The notes: a model not told the origin generated them from the sequence alone. A DNA stretch of 64,000 bases from Pirellulaceae bacterium (GCA_018402565.1 JAGYIQ010000004.1:248001-312000), one strand, 5' to 3'; numbered from the stretch's first letter, positions 50,563 through 59,524 are shown. Translations and numbers: made by a program.

Positions 50563-52317
50563 ATGGCAGTGGCACCCGACGACGAGATGAATGCGGGCGA
50601 GGACGAAGCGGTGGCGTTGGCCCTGTTTGACCTGTCCAACCGCCTGCAAGCCGGGGAGGACCTGAGTTTGGAGCGGGCCCTATCCGAATACCCGGACTTT
50701 GCCGACGACATTCGCGATCTGTGGGGCACGATGGTGGTGGCCCAAGCCGTGGGCAAGTTCCGCGCCCAAGAGGCGGCGGAGCACTTTCAGTCGCAGTCCG
50801 ATGTTATCGATCGATTGGTCCGGGAAACGGACGTTCCAACGCCCGACGATGCCGACTGGGATGCGGACTTTTCCAACCTGCCCACGCGGTTTGGCGATTA
50901 CGAACTGTTGGAAGAATTGGGACGCGGCGGCATGGGGGTCGTCTATCGGGCGCGGCAGATCAGCTTGAATCGCCCGGTGGCTCTCAAGCTCATCATCCGC
51001 GGTTCTTTGGCGACTCGCGAGGAGCGGCTGCGGTTCAGGAGCGAGGCGGAGGCGGCCGCCTGTTTGGACCACCCCTACATCACCAAGGTCTACCAATTCT
51101 CGGACGATGGCAAACACGCCTACTTGAGCATGCAGTTGATTGAAGGCTGCACGTTGATCGAGTTCCTGCGGAGCAATTCGCAGCCGCATGTCATCGCCGA
51201 GATTTTGGCGAAAGTTGCCGCAGCCATCCAGTACGCACACGAACACGGCGTGCTGCATCGAGACTTGAAGCCTTCTAATATATTAATTGATAAAAACCAA
51301 AACCCACATGTCGTCGACTTCGGGCTGGCCAAACACCACGTCTCGGATCGAGGCGAAGACGGGGGTGGGGTCGCCCGCGATCCCCTCACGCAGTCGGGAG
51401 CGATCGTCGGCACGCCAGCCTACATGGCTCCCGAGGCAGCTTGCGGTCGCCGCGGGGAGATCAACGCGTCCAGCGATGTGTACTCCATGGGGGCCGTGCT
51501 CTACTACTGCTTGGCCGGGCAGGCGCCCTTTATCGGCAAGTCGCCCCTGGACACGGTCTTGATGGTCCGCGAACAGGAACCGGTGCCGCCGCGGCGCCTC
51601 CGTCCCTCGGCCGATCGCGATCTGGAACGCGTCTGCTTGAAGTGCCTGCAGAAACCCAGTGACCTGCGCTACGCGTCGGCCGGCGACTTGGCTCGCGACC
51701 TGTTGGCCTACGTCAATCACGAACAGATGCTGGTCACCAGCGGCCGTTTCACCGACGTCCTGTCGCGGATGTTCCGCGAGACCTATCACGCCAACGTGTT
51801 GGAGAACTGGGGACTGCTGTGGATGTGGCACGCGTTGGTGCTGTTCTTGGCCTGCATCGCCACCGATGTCATGCTGTGGATCAACGTCGGAACTCGCTGG
51901 AGCTATTTCCTCCTGTGGACCTTGGGCTTCGGTGCCTGGGCCTCCGTCTTCTGGTTGGTGCGGCGACGCATGGGCCCAGTCACCTTCGTGGAACGCCAGA
52001 TCGCGCATGTGTGGGCCGCCAGTATCGTGGCGATTGTCGGACTGTTCGGCCTGGAAACGTACTTGCAACTCGAACCACTCGCCTTGGCACCCATGCTGGG
52101 GATCGTCAGTGGGATGGTGTTCTTGATCAAAGCCGGTATGCTGTCCGGCACCTTCTACCTGCAGGCCCTGCTGCTGTTCCTGACAGCCTTCCCGATGGCC
52201 TGGTACCCGTCGTGGGGGCATACGCTGTTCGGGATCGTCTCGGCAGGTTGTTTCTTCTTCCCCGGCCTGAAATACTACCGACAACGACGCAAGAACGAGG
52301 CACTGGGGTACGATTGA
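50563..52317 (+). CDS. Hanks-type Ser/Thr protein kinase with C-terminal membrane helices
   Basis: 584 residues. An N-terminal ~105-residue region (LALFDLSNRLQAGEDLSLERAL) is typical of planctomycete kinases. The kinase domain runs ~108-380: glycine loop GRGGMGVVYRA, K142 in VALKL, HRDLKPSN with D234, DFG with D252, and GTPAYMAPEA. All catalytic residues are intact. Residues ~415-570 contain about five or six membrane helices, with no extracytoplasmic sensor domain of size. The likely role is membrane-linked phosphorylation signalling. The gene starts at ATG 50563, divergent from the propeller/TPR gene, which is a candidate partner. Confidence 0.92.
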   Translation: MAVAPDDEMNAGEDEAVALALFDLSNRLQAGEDLSLERALSEYPDFADDIRDLWGTMVVAQAVGKFRAQEAAEHFQSQSDVIDRLVRETDVPTPDDADWDADFSNLPTRFGDYELLEELGRGGMGVVYRARQISLNRPVALKLIIRGSLATREERLRFRSEAEAAACLDHPYITKVYQFSDDGKHAYLSMQLIEGCTLIEFLRSNSQPHVIAEILAKVAAAIQYAHEHGVLHRDLKPSNILIDKNQNPHVVDFGLAKHHVSDRGEDGGGVARDPLTQSGAIVGTPAYMAPEAACGRRGEINASSDVYSMGAVLYYCLAGQAPFIGKSPLDTVLMVREQEPVPPRRLRPSADRDLERVCLKCLQKPSDLRYASAGDLARDLLAYVNHEQMLVTSGRFTDVLSRMFRETYHANVLENWGLLWMWHALVLFLACIATDVMLWINVGTRWSYFLLWTLGFGAWASVFWLVRRRMGPVTFVERQIAHVWAASIVAIVGLFGLETYLQLEPLALAPMLGIVSGMVFLIKAGMLSGTFYLQALLLFLTAFPMAWYPSWGHTLFGIVSAGCFFFPGLKYYRQRRKNEALGYD

Positions 52318-52411
52318 TGCAGCGAAAACCGCCGCACAAGTTGATTGAGTCGGTGAGTGAGCGAGGGGTCAATGCATGGGGCGGTGATGGTTACATGTTG
52401 AGGATGGTCGA

Positions 52412-53665
52412 TTGTTGCTGGAATGGGTGACGACTTGGTTGTGGCGATCGTGGGACACCCTGTGTGAACTGGCTCCCTGGTTTTTGCTGGGGGCGGTCCT
52501 GGCGGGCTTGATCCATGGTTTGGCGCCCACTGCCTTCATCAAACGTCGTCTGAACGGTTACGGCGGTGTGGTGTGGGCCTCGTTGTTCGGCGTCCCCTTG
52601 CCATTGTGCAGTTGCGCGGTGATTCCGACGGGCATCGGGTTGCGGAAGAGCGGGGCCAGCGAAGGAGCCAGTATCGGCTTTCTGGTTTCCACGCCCCAAA
52701 CGGGAATCGATTCGGTTCTGGTCACGGCAGCCTTCTTGGGCTGGCCGCTGGCGCTCTACAAGTGGGTCGTGGCGTTGGTGCTGGGCGTGGTAGCCGGTGG
52801 CTGCGTCGAGTGGTGGGAGCGGCGACGCACGCGGCTCGAGGCGATCGCCAGTGCCAAGTCGGCGGCGGACAGACCGCCAATGATGACAAGCGGCAAGACG
52901 CTATCGTTGCCAGTGCTGCAACCGAACTCCGCCGCCACAGGTGCCTCGCCAGTTGGCTCACACGGGACAGCACACGGGGCAGCAGACGGGGCAGCAGACG
53001 GGGCAATGGCTAGCCCAGCAGATCGGTCGGTGGCGCTGGGCGGCGGCGCGGTTGGACGCTACGTGATCGACAGTGGGCGGCACGCGATCGAGATCATTCG
53101 GTCGATTTATCTGTGGGTTTTGTTTGGCGTGTTGTTGTCGGCGGCTTTGACATTGTGGCTGCCCGTGGGCTCGGTCCAGCAGATGTTGGGCGAACAGGGC
53201 CAATGGTTGCAGGGTCCGTTGGCATTGCTGATCAGCATCCCGTTGTACGTTTGCGCGACGGCGTCGGTCCCCGTGGCGGCGGCGTTGGTGCATGGAGGGC
53301 TATCGGTGGGGGCGACAATGATATTCTTGATGGCGGGTCCCGCCACCAACTTGGCCACCATCGGAGCCATTTATCGGTCGTTCAGTCGCTCGGCCTTCGT
53401 CGCCTACTTTGTCACCGTTGTACTGGGTTCGCTCTTGGCAGCTTATTTATTCGATGCGTTCCAGCCACAGGGACTGGGGACAAACGGGCCCACGGACGCG
53501 TTGACCCATGAGCATGGTCACGAACACGAACACGGCGGCGAGCATCACGAAATCGGCTGGGTAAGCCAAGTTTCGGCGGCGCTACTGCTGTTGCTGTTCG
53601 CCTGGTTTATCGGACAAGCGATCCGGCAGCGGTGGTTGGGCAAGAACGCGGAGTGTTGTCACTGA
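52412..53665 (+). CDS. SO_0444-type Cu/Zn efflux permease (ArsP_1/DUF318 family)
   Basis: 417 residues, eight to ten membrane helices. The family signature PLPLCSCAVIPTGIGLRKSGAS with two cysteines (quoted in part as PLPLCSCAVIPTGIG) lies near residue 66, and a second conserved region is IPLYVCATASVPVAAALVHGG. A cytoplasmic-loop insert holds an AHGAADGAADG repeat. A His-rich segment HEHGHEHEHGGEHHE near residue 370 should bind metal. The function is probably divalent-metal export. The start is TTG at 52412, with GAGGATGG upstream; the adjacent TTG is equally possible. The stop is 1 nt before the rnpA start. Confidence 0.85.
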   Translation: MLLEWVTTWLWRSWDTLCELAPWFLLGAVLAGLIHGLAPTAFIKRRLNGYGGVVWASLFGVPLPLCSCAVIPTGIGLRKSGASEGASIGFLVSTPQTGIDSVLVTAAFLGWPLALYKWVVALVLGVVAGGCVEWWERRRTRLEAIASAKSAADRPPMMTSGKTLSLPVLQPNSAATGASPVGSHGTAHGAADGAADGAMASPADRSVALGGGAVGRYVIDSGRHAIEIIRSIYLWVLFGVLLSAALTLWLPVGSVQQMLGEQGQWLQGPLALLISIPLYVCATASVPVAAALVHGGLSVGATMIFLMAGPATNLATIGAIYRSFSRSAFVAYFVTVVLGSLLAAYLFDAFQPQGLGTNGPTDALTHEHGHEHEHGGEHHEIGWVSQVSAALLLLLFAWFIGQAIRQRWLGKNAECCH

Positions 53666-53666
53666 T

Positions 53667-54023
53667 ATGCCGAAATTCCCTCGAGAGCGGCGTTTGCGGA
53701 AACAACGCGAGTTTGACGCGGTGTATGGGAGCGGCGTGTACGCCGCCGATCACATGTTGGTCATCAATGGCATGCCACGGGACGACCAGCAACTGCGGTT
53801 GGGCCTGAGCGTCTCACGGAAGGTCGGCAACGCGGTCCAACGCAACCGCTGGAAGCGCTTGATCCGCGACGCCTTCCGCTGTTGCACGCCGCAATTGCCG
53901 ACGGGGTGGGATATCGTGGTGCGACCGAAAAAAGGTGCCGAGCCCGACCGTTCCCAAATCGAGAAAAGTTTGTTAAATTTGGCTCGTCGCTTGCGAGCCC
54001 GGCGGGGCCCGAACCCTTCGTAA
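53667..54023 (+). CDS. rnpA: Ribonuclease P protein component
   Basis: 118 residues, the normal length. It is the protein cofactor of RNase P, which matures tRNA 5' ends. Family features: RERRLRKQREFDAVYGSG and the RNR motif NAVQRNRWKRLIRDAFR. It starts 1 nt after the permease stop (TGATATG), so translation is coupled. The usual partner rpmH is not next to it in this window; lysS follows after 81 bp. Confidence 0.93.
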   Translation: MPKFPRERRLRKQREFDAVYGSGVYAADHMLVINGMPRDDQQLRLGLSVSRKVGNAVQRNRWKRLIRDAFRCCTPQLPTGWDIVVRPKKGAEPDRSQIEKSLLNLARRLRARRGPNPS

Positions 54024-54044
54024 ACCGCCGCGTCGCTGGCTCAG

Positions 54045-54064
54045 AGGACCTCGGCAGAGGTCCT
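54045..54064 (+). other. Hairpin between rnpA and lysS
   Basis: AGGACCT/AGGTCCT (54045-54051, 54058-54064) forms a perfect 7-bp stem with a 6-nt loop, 22 nt after the rnpA stop. No T-run follows. It may be an attenuator or processing site. Confidence 0.35.
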
Positions 54065-54104
54065 GCTTGAAGAACTTGTTGATCGACCCGTTTTAGAAAC
54101 CCCC

Positions 54105-55703
54105 ATGAACGAATCCGCTGACCTTAGTAACGAATCTCAATCGGCGTCCGAAGACCTGGGCTCGTTGCTGGCCAGTCGCCGTCGAAAGCTCCAGCGGTTG
54201 ATCGAATTGGGCGTCGATCCCTACGGCCAACGATTTGATGATCGCCAATGGATCAACGGGATTCGCGACCGCATCCATGAGATCGTCTACCGGACTCAGG
54301 AAGGTCAGACGATTGCTCTGCCGACGATTACGGAGGAGACCAAAAACGATTTTCGCAGTTGGTTGGCTCAGCAGCCGCCGGGCGAGGTGGTCGGGCCGGA
54401 AGTCCGCGCTGCGGGGCGAATTGTCTTGCATCGCGACAAGGGCAAACTGCAGTTTATCGATATTCGTGACTGGACCGGCGAGATTCAACTGTTTGTGGGA
54501 CAAAATCAAGTCGGCCCGGAGAACTGGGAGTTGATCCAGTGCCTCGACTTGGGGGACTTGATCGGGGTCGATGGCCAACTGCGGTACACAAAGACCGGCG
54601 AGCTGTCGATCTTTGCCCAGCGGATCCATGTCTTGACCAAGACGTTGGACCCGCCGCCGGACAAGCACAAGGGGCTGACGGATGCGGAGATGCGGCAACG
54701 CCGCCGCTACATCGATTTGGCCTACAACCCAGGGGCCATGGAGCGATTCCGGCATCGCAGTCGCATCGTGGATTCGATCCGAGCGACCCTGGCCAGCGAG
54801 GCGTTTGTAGAGATCGAGGGTCCGACGTTGCACACGATCGCGGGCGGTGCCGCCGCCCGGCCGTTCGAAACCCACCACAATACGTTGGACATGCCGTTGG
54901 TGTTGCGGATTGCCCTGGAGTTGCACCTCAAGCGATTGCTGGTCGGTGGCATGGAACGCGTCTTTGAGCTGGGCCGGGTGTACCGCAACGAGGGGATCAG
55001 TCCGCGGCACAACCCCGAATTCACAATGCTGGAAGTTTACCAGGCCTATGGCGACTATCGCTCGATGATGGACCTGACCGAGAAGCTGATTTGTGGAGCG
55101 ATTCAGGCCATCGGGGCGCCGTACTGCTTGCCCTGGGGGACGGACAAGCAGATCGACTTCACGCCGCCGTTTCAACGCGCGACCTACCACGAGCTGCTAC
55201 AGCAAGTGACCGGAGTGGATCCCTGGGATGCCGACGCCCTGCGAGCCTTTGCCGACGGGCGCGGGTTGGCCACCGCCGGCAAACACCCCGACGTGATCAA
55301 GAGTGAAGTCTTCGAAGCGTTTGTGGAGGACGCGTTGGTGGGGCCCGTGTTTGTGACGGATTACCCGGCCAGTATCTGTCCTTTGACCAAACGCAATCGG
55401 CAGAACCCAGAAATTGCCGAACGCTTCGAATTGTTCGTGCACGGGATGGAGTTGGCCAACGCCTACACCGAATTGAACGATCCAGACCTGCAGGAGACAC
55501 TGTTCCGCACGCAACTCGCGGGCATGTCGGCCGAGGACTCGATGGCGCGGATGGATCATGACTTTATCCGCGCGCTACGCAATGGCATGCCGCCCGCGGG
55601 TGGCTTGGGGATCGGCATCGATCGCTTGGTCATGTTGCTGACCAACAGCGCCTCCATCCGCGACATCATCCTCTTCCCGCTCCTACGAGCGGAAACAACT
55701 TAA
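54105..55703 (+). CDS. lysS: Lysyl-tRNA synthetase, class II
   Basis: 532 residues. It charges tRNA-Lys. The N-terminal OB-fold anticodon domain (~85-190, FIDIRDWTGEIQLFV) is followed by the class II core: motif 1 FVEIEGPTLHTIAGGAAARP (~230), motif 2 FELGRVYRNEGISPRHNPEF, and motif 3 GLGIGIDRLVML. The ATG at 54105 fits the family length. The gene ends 37 nt before a large tandem-repeat array. Confidence 0.97.
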   Translation: MNESADLSNESQSASEDLGSLLASRRRKLQRLIELGVDPYGQRFDDRQWINGIRDRIHEIVYRTQEGQTIALPTITEETKNDFRSWLAQQPPGEVVGPEVRAAGRIVLHRDKGKLQFIDIRDWTGEIQLFVGQNQVGPENWELIQCLDLGDLIGVDGQLRYTKTGELSIFAQRIHVLTKTLDPPPDKHKGLTDAEMRQRRRYIDLAYNPGAMERFRHRSRIVDSIRATLASEAFVEIEGPTLHTIAGGAAARPFETHHNTLDMPLVLRIALELHLKRLLVGGMERVFELGRVYRNEGISPRHNPEFTMLEVYQAYGDYRSMMDLTEKLICGAIQAIGAPYCLPWGTDKQIDFTPPFQRATYHELLQQVTGVDPWDADALRAFADGRGLATAGKHPDVIKSEVFEAFVEDALVGPVFVTDYPASICPLTKRNRQNPEIAERFELFVHGMELANAYTELNDPDLQETLFRTQLAGMSAEDSMARMDHDFIRALRNGMPPAGGLGIGIDRLVMLLTNSASIRDIILFPLLRAETT

Positions 55704-55740
55704 CATTGTTTTTAAACAAACATTCTGTGTTTCCAGGCGC

Positions 55741-57080
55741 ACGGCGCGAGCCGTCCGGTGTTTGAAGCGGTATGCGCGAGCCGTCCGGTGTTTGAAGCGG
55801 TACGCATGAGCTGTCCGGTGTTTGAAGCGGTACGGCGCGAGCCGTCCGGTGTGTGAAGCGGTACGGCGCAAGCCGTCCGGTGTTTGAAGCGGTACGGCGC
55901 AAGCCGTCCGGTGTTTGAAGCGGTACGCGCGAGCCGTCCGGTGTTTGAAGCGAGTACGCGCGAAGCCGTCCGGTGTTTGAAGCGGCAGCGCGCAAGCCGT
56001 CCGGTGTTTGAAGCGGTACGCGCAAGCCGTCCGGTATTTGAAGCGGTACGCGCGAGCCGTCCGGTGTTTGAAGCGGCATACGCGAGCCGTCCGGTGTTTG
56101 AAGCGGTACGGCGCAAGCCGTCCGGTGTTGAAGCGGTACGCGCGAGCCGTCCGGTGTTTGAAGCGGTACGCGCGAGCCGTCCGGTAGTTTGAAGCGGTAT
56201 GGCGAGCCGTCCGGTATTTGAAGCGGTACGCGCAAGCCGTCCGGTGTTTGAAGCGGTACGGCGCGAGCCGTCCGGTATTTGAAGCGGTACGGCGCGAGCC
56301 GTCCGGTGTTTGAAGCGGTACGGCGCGAGCCGTCCGGTATTTGAAGCGGTACGGCGCAAGCCGTCCGGTATTTGAAGCGGTACCGCGCGAGCCGTCCGGT
56401 ATTTGAAGCGGTACGGCGCGAGCCGTCCGGTGTTTGAAGCGGTACGGCGCGAGCCGTCCGGTGTTTGAAGCGGTACGCGCGAGCCGTCCGGTATTTGAAG
56501 CGGTACGGCGCGAGCCGTCCGGTATTTGAAGCGGTACGCGCGAGCCGTCCGGTGTTTGAAGCGGTACGGCGCAAGCCGTCCGGTGTTTGAAGCGGTACCG
56601 CGCAAGCCGTCCGGTGTTTGAAGCGGTACGGCGCAAGCCGTCCGGTGTTTGAAGCGGTACGGCGCGAGCCGTCCGGTATTTGAAGCGGTACGGCGCGAGC
56701 CGTCCGGTATTTGAAGCGGTACGGCGCGAGCCGTCCGGTATTTGAAGCGGTACGCGCGAGCCGTCCGGTATTTGAAGCGGTACGGCGCGAGCCGTCCGGT
56801 ATTTGAAGCGGTACGGCGCGAGCCGTCCGGTATTTGAAGCGGTACGGCGCAAGCCGTCCGGTATTTGAAGCGGTACCGCGCGAGCCGTCCGGTATTTGAA
56901 GCGGTACGGCGCGAGCCGTCCGGTATTTGAAGCGGTACGGCGCAAGCCGTCCGGTATTTGAAGCGGTACGGCGCGAGCCGTCCGGTATTTGAAGCGGCAC
57001 GGCGCGAGCCGTCCGGTATTTGAAGCGGCACGGCGCGAGCCGTCCGGTATTTGAAGCGGCACGGCGCGAGCCGTCCGGTG
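55741..57080. repeat. Large tandem array: ~44 units of a ~31-nt sequence
   Basis: The core GAGCCGTCCGGTGTTTGAAG is followed by CGGTACGGC and recurs about 44 times head to tail with no spacers. Unit length varies between about 29 and 32 nt. Variants are GTGTTTG versus GTATTTG and GAGCC versus AAGCC; left units are mostly GTGTTTG and right units GTATTTG. A rare TACCGCGCG variant occurs twice in the same context about 490 nt apart, implying block duplication. Each unit can fold: GCCGT/ACGGC plus CCG/CGG around a 10-nt loop. The array lies between convergent lysS and thiE. It is not CRISPR. Confidence 0.95.
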
Positions 57081-57095
57081 CCGGTTGGTGGTTGG

Positions 57096-57194
57096 AATGG
57101 GACCGGGCAGCTTGCGCTGCTCCGCTTAAATGGGACCGGGCAGCTTGCGCTGCTCCGCTTGAATGGGACCGGGCAGCTTGCGCTGCTCCGCTTG
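57096..57194. repeat. 33-nt tandem repeat, three copies plus a partial fourth
   Basis: Units beginning AATGGGACCGGGCAGCTTGC start at 57096, 57129 and 57162, with a short fourth start at 57195. The copies are nearly identical. They directly follow the ~31-nt array and end at the thiE stop region (57200). Confidence 0.93.
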
Positions 57195-57199
57195 AATGG

Positions 57200-58291
57200 T
57201 TACTGCTGGGGGCGGAGTTGTTGCACGGCAGTGGGTGAGACGCGGCCTGGACCGAGGGCGGCTTGAACGGCGACGCGGCGGATCCCGGTTCCGTGGACCT
57301 GGGCGACGTTTTCAGTGTGGACGCCACCGATGGCAAAGGTGGGCCGCTCCAGCAGTGGTTGGCATTCGCTGAGGGTGGCAACGCCCACATGGGACGAGAA
57401 GTCTTTGGTCCCGGAGGGAAAGACGGGCCCCAGGCCCAAGTAATTGGCCGAGGTCGACTGGGCGGCTTGAACCTGGGCCGCTGAATGAGTCGATAGGCCG
57501 ATCAGACGCTCCGGTCCAACGATCGCTCGGACGACCTCGACGGGCAGTTCGTCTTGCCCCACGTGCACGCCGTCTGCTCCGACGGCCACTGCGATGTCCG
57601 CTCGATCGTTGACGATAAACAGCACGGGTGTCTGGGCCAACGCGGCGGCGGTCCACTGGGCGTACTCCCACAGTTGGCGATCGCTCAAGCGTTTGTCGCG
57701 CAGTTGCACCACGTCGACGCCGGCGGTCACCAATGCTTGGATGTGGCGTTGGTACTCCTCCAGTGTTCCGACCGTGTCGGTCAGCACGTAGACGGTGGCT
57801 TGCTCCAGTCGTTGGTGCCGCTCGGATGGGGCCTTCTCGTGTGATTGTGGCGCCGGGGCGGGGCTGGACGAAGCGGCGGCCGCCAGCAGCAATTGTCGTT
57901 GCAGGTCGTAGCAACGGTAGCGCAGGGCCTCCACCGCGGCACTGGATGCCAAGCCGAGCAATTTTGTGGCTTCCTCCATCACGCGGAGACTCTGTTGCAC
58001 GCGGTACAGGTTGGCCTGCAAGACGCTGAGCGCGTTTTCACGGGTCGTTTCACTGGGGGTCGTAATCTCACGCCCCACATCGCCCATCACGTTCCGCGCG
58101 GCCAGGCGTGCCTGCCAGGGCCAGGCTTGACTGAGGTTGTGCAGGTCGTGCCGCAGTTGTTTGGTCGTCTGCGACAGGGCTTTGTCGTCGGCGACAAAGC
58201 GGCACCAGTCTTCCACGACGCGGAGACCTTCCCCGCAGCGATTCAGATTGGCGTCCAGCATCCGCCACCAACCGCGGTCCGAGTCAGTCAT
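57200..58291 (-). CDS. thiE: ThiD2-ThiE fusion: HMP-P kinase-like domain plus thiamine phosphate synthase
   Basis: 363 residues. The N-terminal ~140 residues (MLDANLNRCGEGLRVVEDWC, NVMGDVGREI, LYRVQQSLRVMEEATKL) match the ThiD2 family, an HMP-phosphate kinase replacement. The C-terminal ~200 residues are ThiE: VYVLTDTVGTLEEY, VQLRDKRLSDRQL, FIVNDRADIAVAVGADGVHVGQ, and LGPVFPSGTKDF. The fusion would carry out phosphorylation of HMP-P and its coupling to HET-P in thiamine synthesis. The ATG at 58291 is preferred to a TTG two codons upstream. No TPP riboswitch was recognised upstream. Confidence 0.92.
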   Translation of the reverse strand: MTDSDRGWWRMLDANLNRCGEGLRVVEDWCRFVADDKALSQTTKQLRHDLHNLSQAWPWQARLAARNVMGDVGREITTPSETTRENALSVLQANLYRVQQSLRVMEEATKLLGLASSAAVEALRYRCYDLQRQLLLAAAASSSPAPAPQSHEKAPSERHQRLEQATVYVLTDTVGTLEEYQRHIQALVTAGVDVVQLRDKRLSDRQLWEYAQWTAAALAQTPVLFIVNDRADIAVAVGADGVHVGQDELPVEVVRAIVGPERLIGLSTHSAAQVQAAQSTSANYLGLGPVFPSGTKDFSSHVGVATLSECQPLLERPTFAIGGVHTENVAQVHGTGIRRVAVQAALGPGRVSPTAVQQLRPQQ

Positions 58292-58495
58292 GGTCAAATC
58301 CGTGTGCGGTTAGGGGAGCGATCGTAGCGGTTGCACGGCTGGTGCGGGTTTCGCGTGCGGAAAACATCGAGACTGTCCGGGAGCGGGTAGCTTCCCGAGC
58401 ATCACGTTGGGTGGAAACACCGATAAAAGATAACACGGCTCCGGCGAGTTTCGGAAGACGCCCCGCCGTGCGAACTCCCGTAGATGGGTCACTTG

Positions 58496-59524
58496 ATGAA
58501 AGCCAATTTCAACCCGCGCTCGCTGCTGTTTGTCCTGATCATCGTGGTCGGCGGCTGGTTGTTGTTCCATCGGGACCAGATCCACAACGTCTCGGATGCG
58601 TTTCAGGTGGCGTCGCGGCAGTTCGGCTCGTTGACCGCACAGTCGTCCAATCTGCTCACGTCGGCCCCGTTGGTGGGCCCAACGGCCTCGGCGACGGACC
58701 CGCAGCGGCCGCCGGGTTTGCTCCGCGTGGCGTCGTTCAACTTGCATAACTACGGCTTGGCCAAGTCCAAGCGGTTCCACGTGATGGAGTTCTACGGCCG
58801 CATCATCCGCCAATTCGACATTGTCGCGGTGCAGGGCATTCGGACCGATGATACCAATGTGATCGCGGCCCTGGTGGATCATGTCAACCGCAACGGCGGG
58901 CAGTATGGGATCTTGACCAGCCCGCGCGTGGGGCGGTTGACGGCACCGCAGCAGTACGCCTTTATTTATGATACTCGTCGGGTCCAACCGGCGGGCAAGC
59001 CCTACGTCGTGTCCGACCCTGACGCGTTGCTCAATCGTCCCCCGTTTGTGGGCTGGTTCCGCTGCCTGGGGCCAAGCCCGGAGCGGGCCTTCACCTTCTC
59101 GCTGGTCAATTGGCACGTGGAAGCCTCCACCGCGGAGGCCGAGTTGCAGCACCTGTTGAACTTGAGCAAAGCGGTCCGCCAAGACGGCCGGCAGGAGGAC
59201 GACGTGATCGTGCTGGGGACGCTACAAGCGGGCGACGAGCAATTGGCGCCGTTGGTGGCGGGCAGCAGCTTCAATTGGTTGGTGCGTTCGCCGAGTACCC
59301 TGGTCGATGGGACGTACCAGAGCGACAACGTGGTGATCGATGGCAAGTCGACCGTCGAGTTCACCGGCCGGAGCGGCGTGTTTGATTTTCTCCGCGAGTT
59401 CAACTTGAACATCCCACAGTCTTTGGAGGTGTCCGAACACCTGCCAATTTGGGCCGAGTTCTTCGTGGAGGAGGGCCGCTCCAGCGGCTTGGTCGCCAGC
59501 GATTCCTCGCCCGGCCTGCGTTAG
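58496..59524 (+). CDS. Endonuclease/exonuclease/phosphatase-fold protein with altered active site
   Basis: 342 residues. An N-terminal membrane helix (SLLFVLIIVVGGWLLF, ~8-23) anchors a DNase I-like domain (from ~78: LLRVASFNLHNYG). Expected catalytic positions are changed: the Glu of the QE motif is Gly (VAVQGIRT), the GDFN motif is GTLQ, and the final SDH is SEH in VSEHLPIWAEF. VNWHVE keeps the Asn-x-His. These changes argue against nuclease or phosphatase activity. The start is ATG 58496; an ATG four codons earlier (58484) is possible. The domain is likely extracytoplasmic. Its role is unknown. Confidence 0.72.
   Translation: MKANFNPRSLLFVLIIVVGGWLLFHRDQIHNVSDAFQVASRQFGSLTAQSSNLLTSAPLVGPTASATDPQRPPGLLRVASFNLHNYGLAKSKRFHVMEFYGRIIRQFDIVAVQGIRTDDTNVIAALVDHVNRNGGQYGILTSPRVGRLTAPQQYAFIYDTRRVQPAGKPYVVSDPDALLNRPPFVGWFRCLGPSPERAFTFSLVNWHVEASTAEAELQHLLNLSKAVRQDGRQEDDVIVLGTLQAGDEQLAPLVAGSSFNWLVRSPSTLVDGTYQSDNVVIDGKSTVEFTGRSGVFDFLREFNLNIPQSLEVSEHLPIWAEFFVEEGRSSGLVASDSSPGLR

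Noticed and set aside
55741-57080. CRISPR array
   Set aside because: Units are contiguous with no unique spacers, unit length varies, and no cas genes are nearby.
55666-57390. Long minus-strand proteins (about 440-570 residues) across the tandem array
   Set aside because: They consist only of the repeat translated in shifting frames, all three frames are open, and there is no ribosome-binding site or non-repeat domain.
58292-58495. TPP riboswitch upstream of thiE
   Set aside because: The conserved CUGAGA and ACCUGA-type segments were not found on the minus strand.
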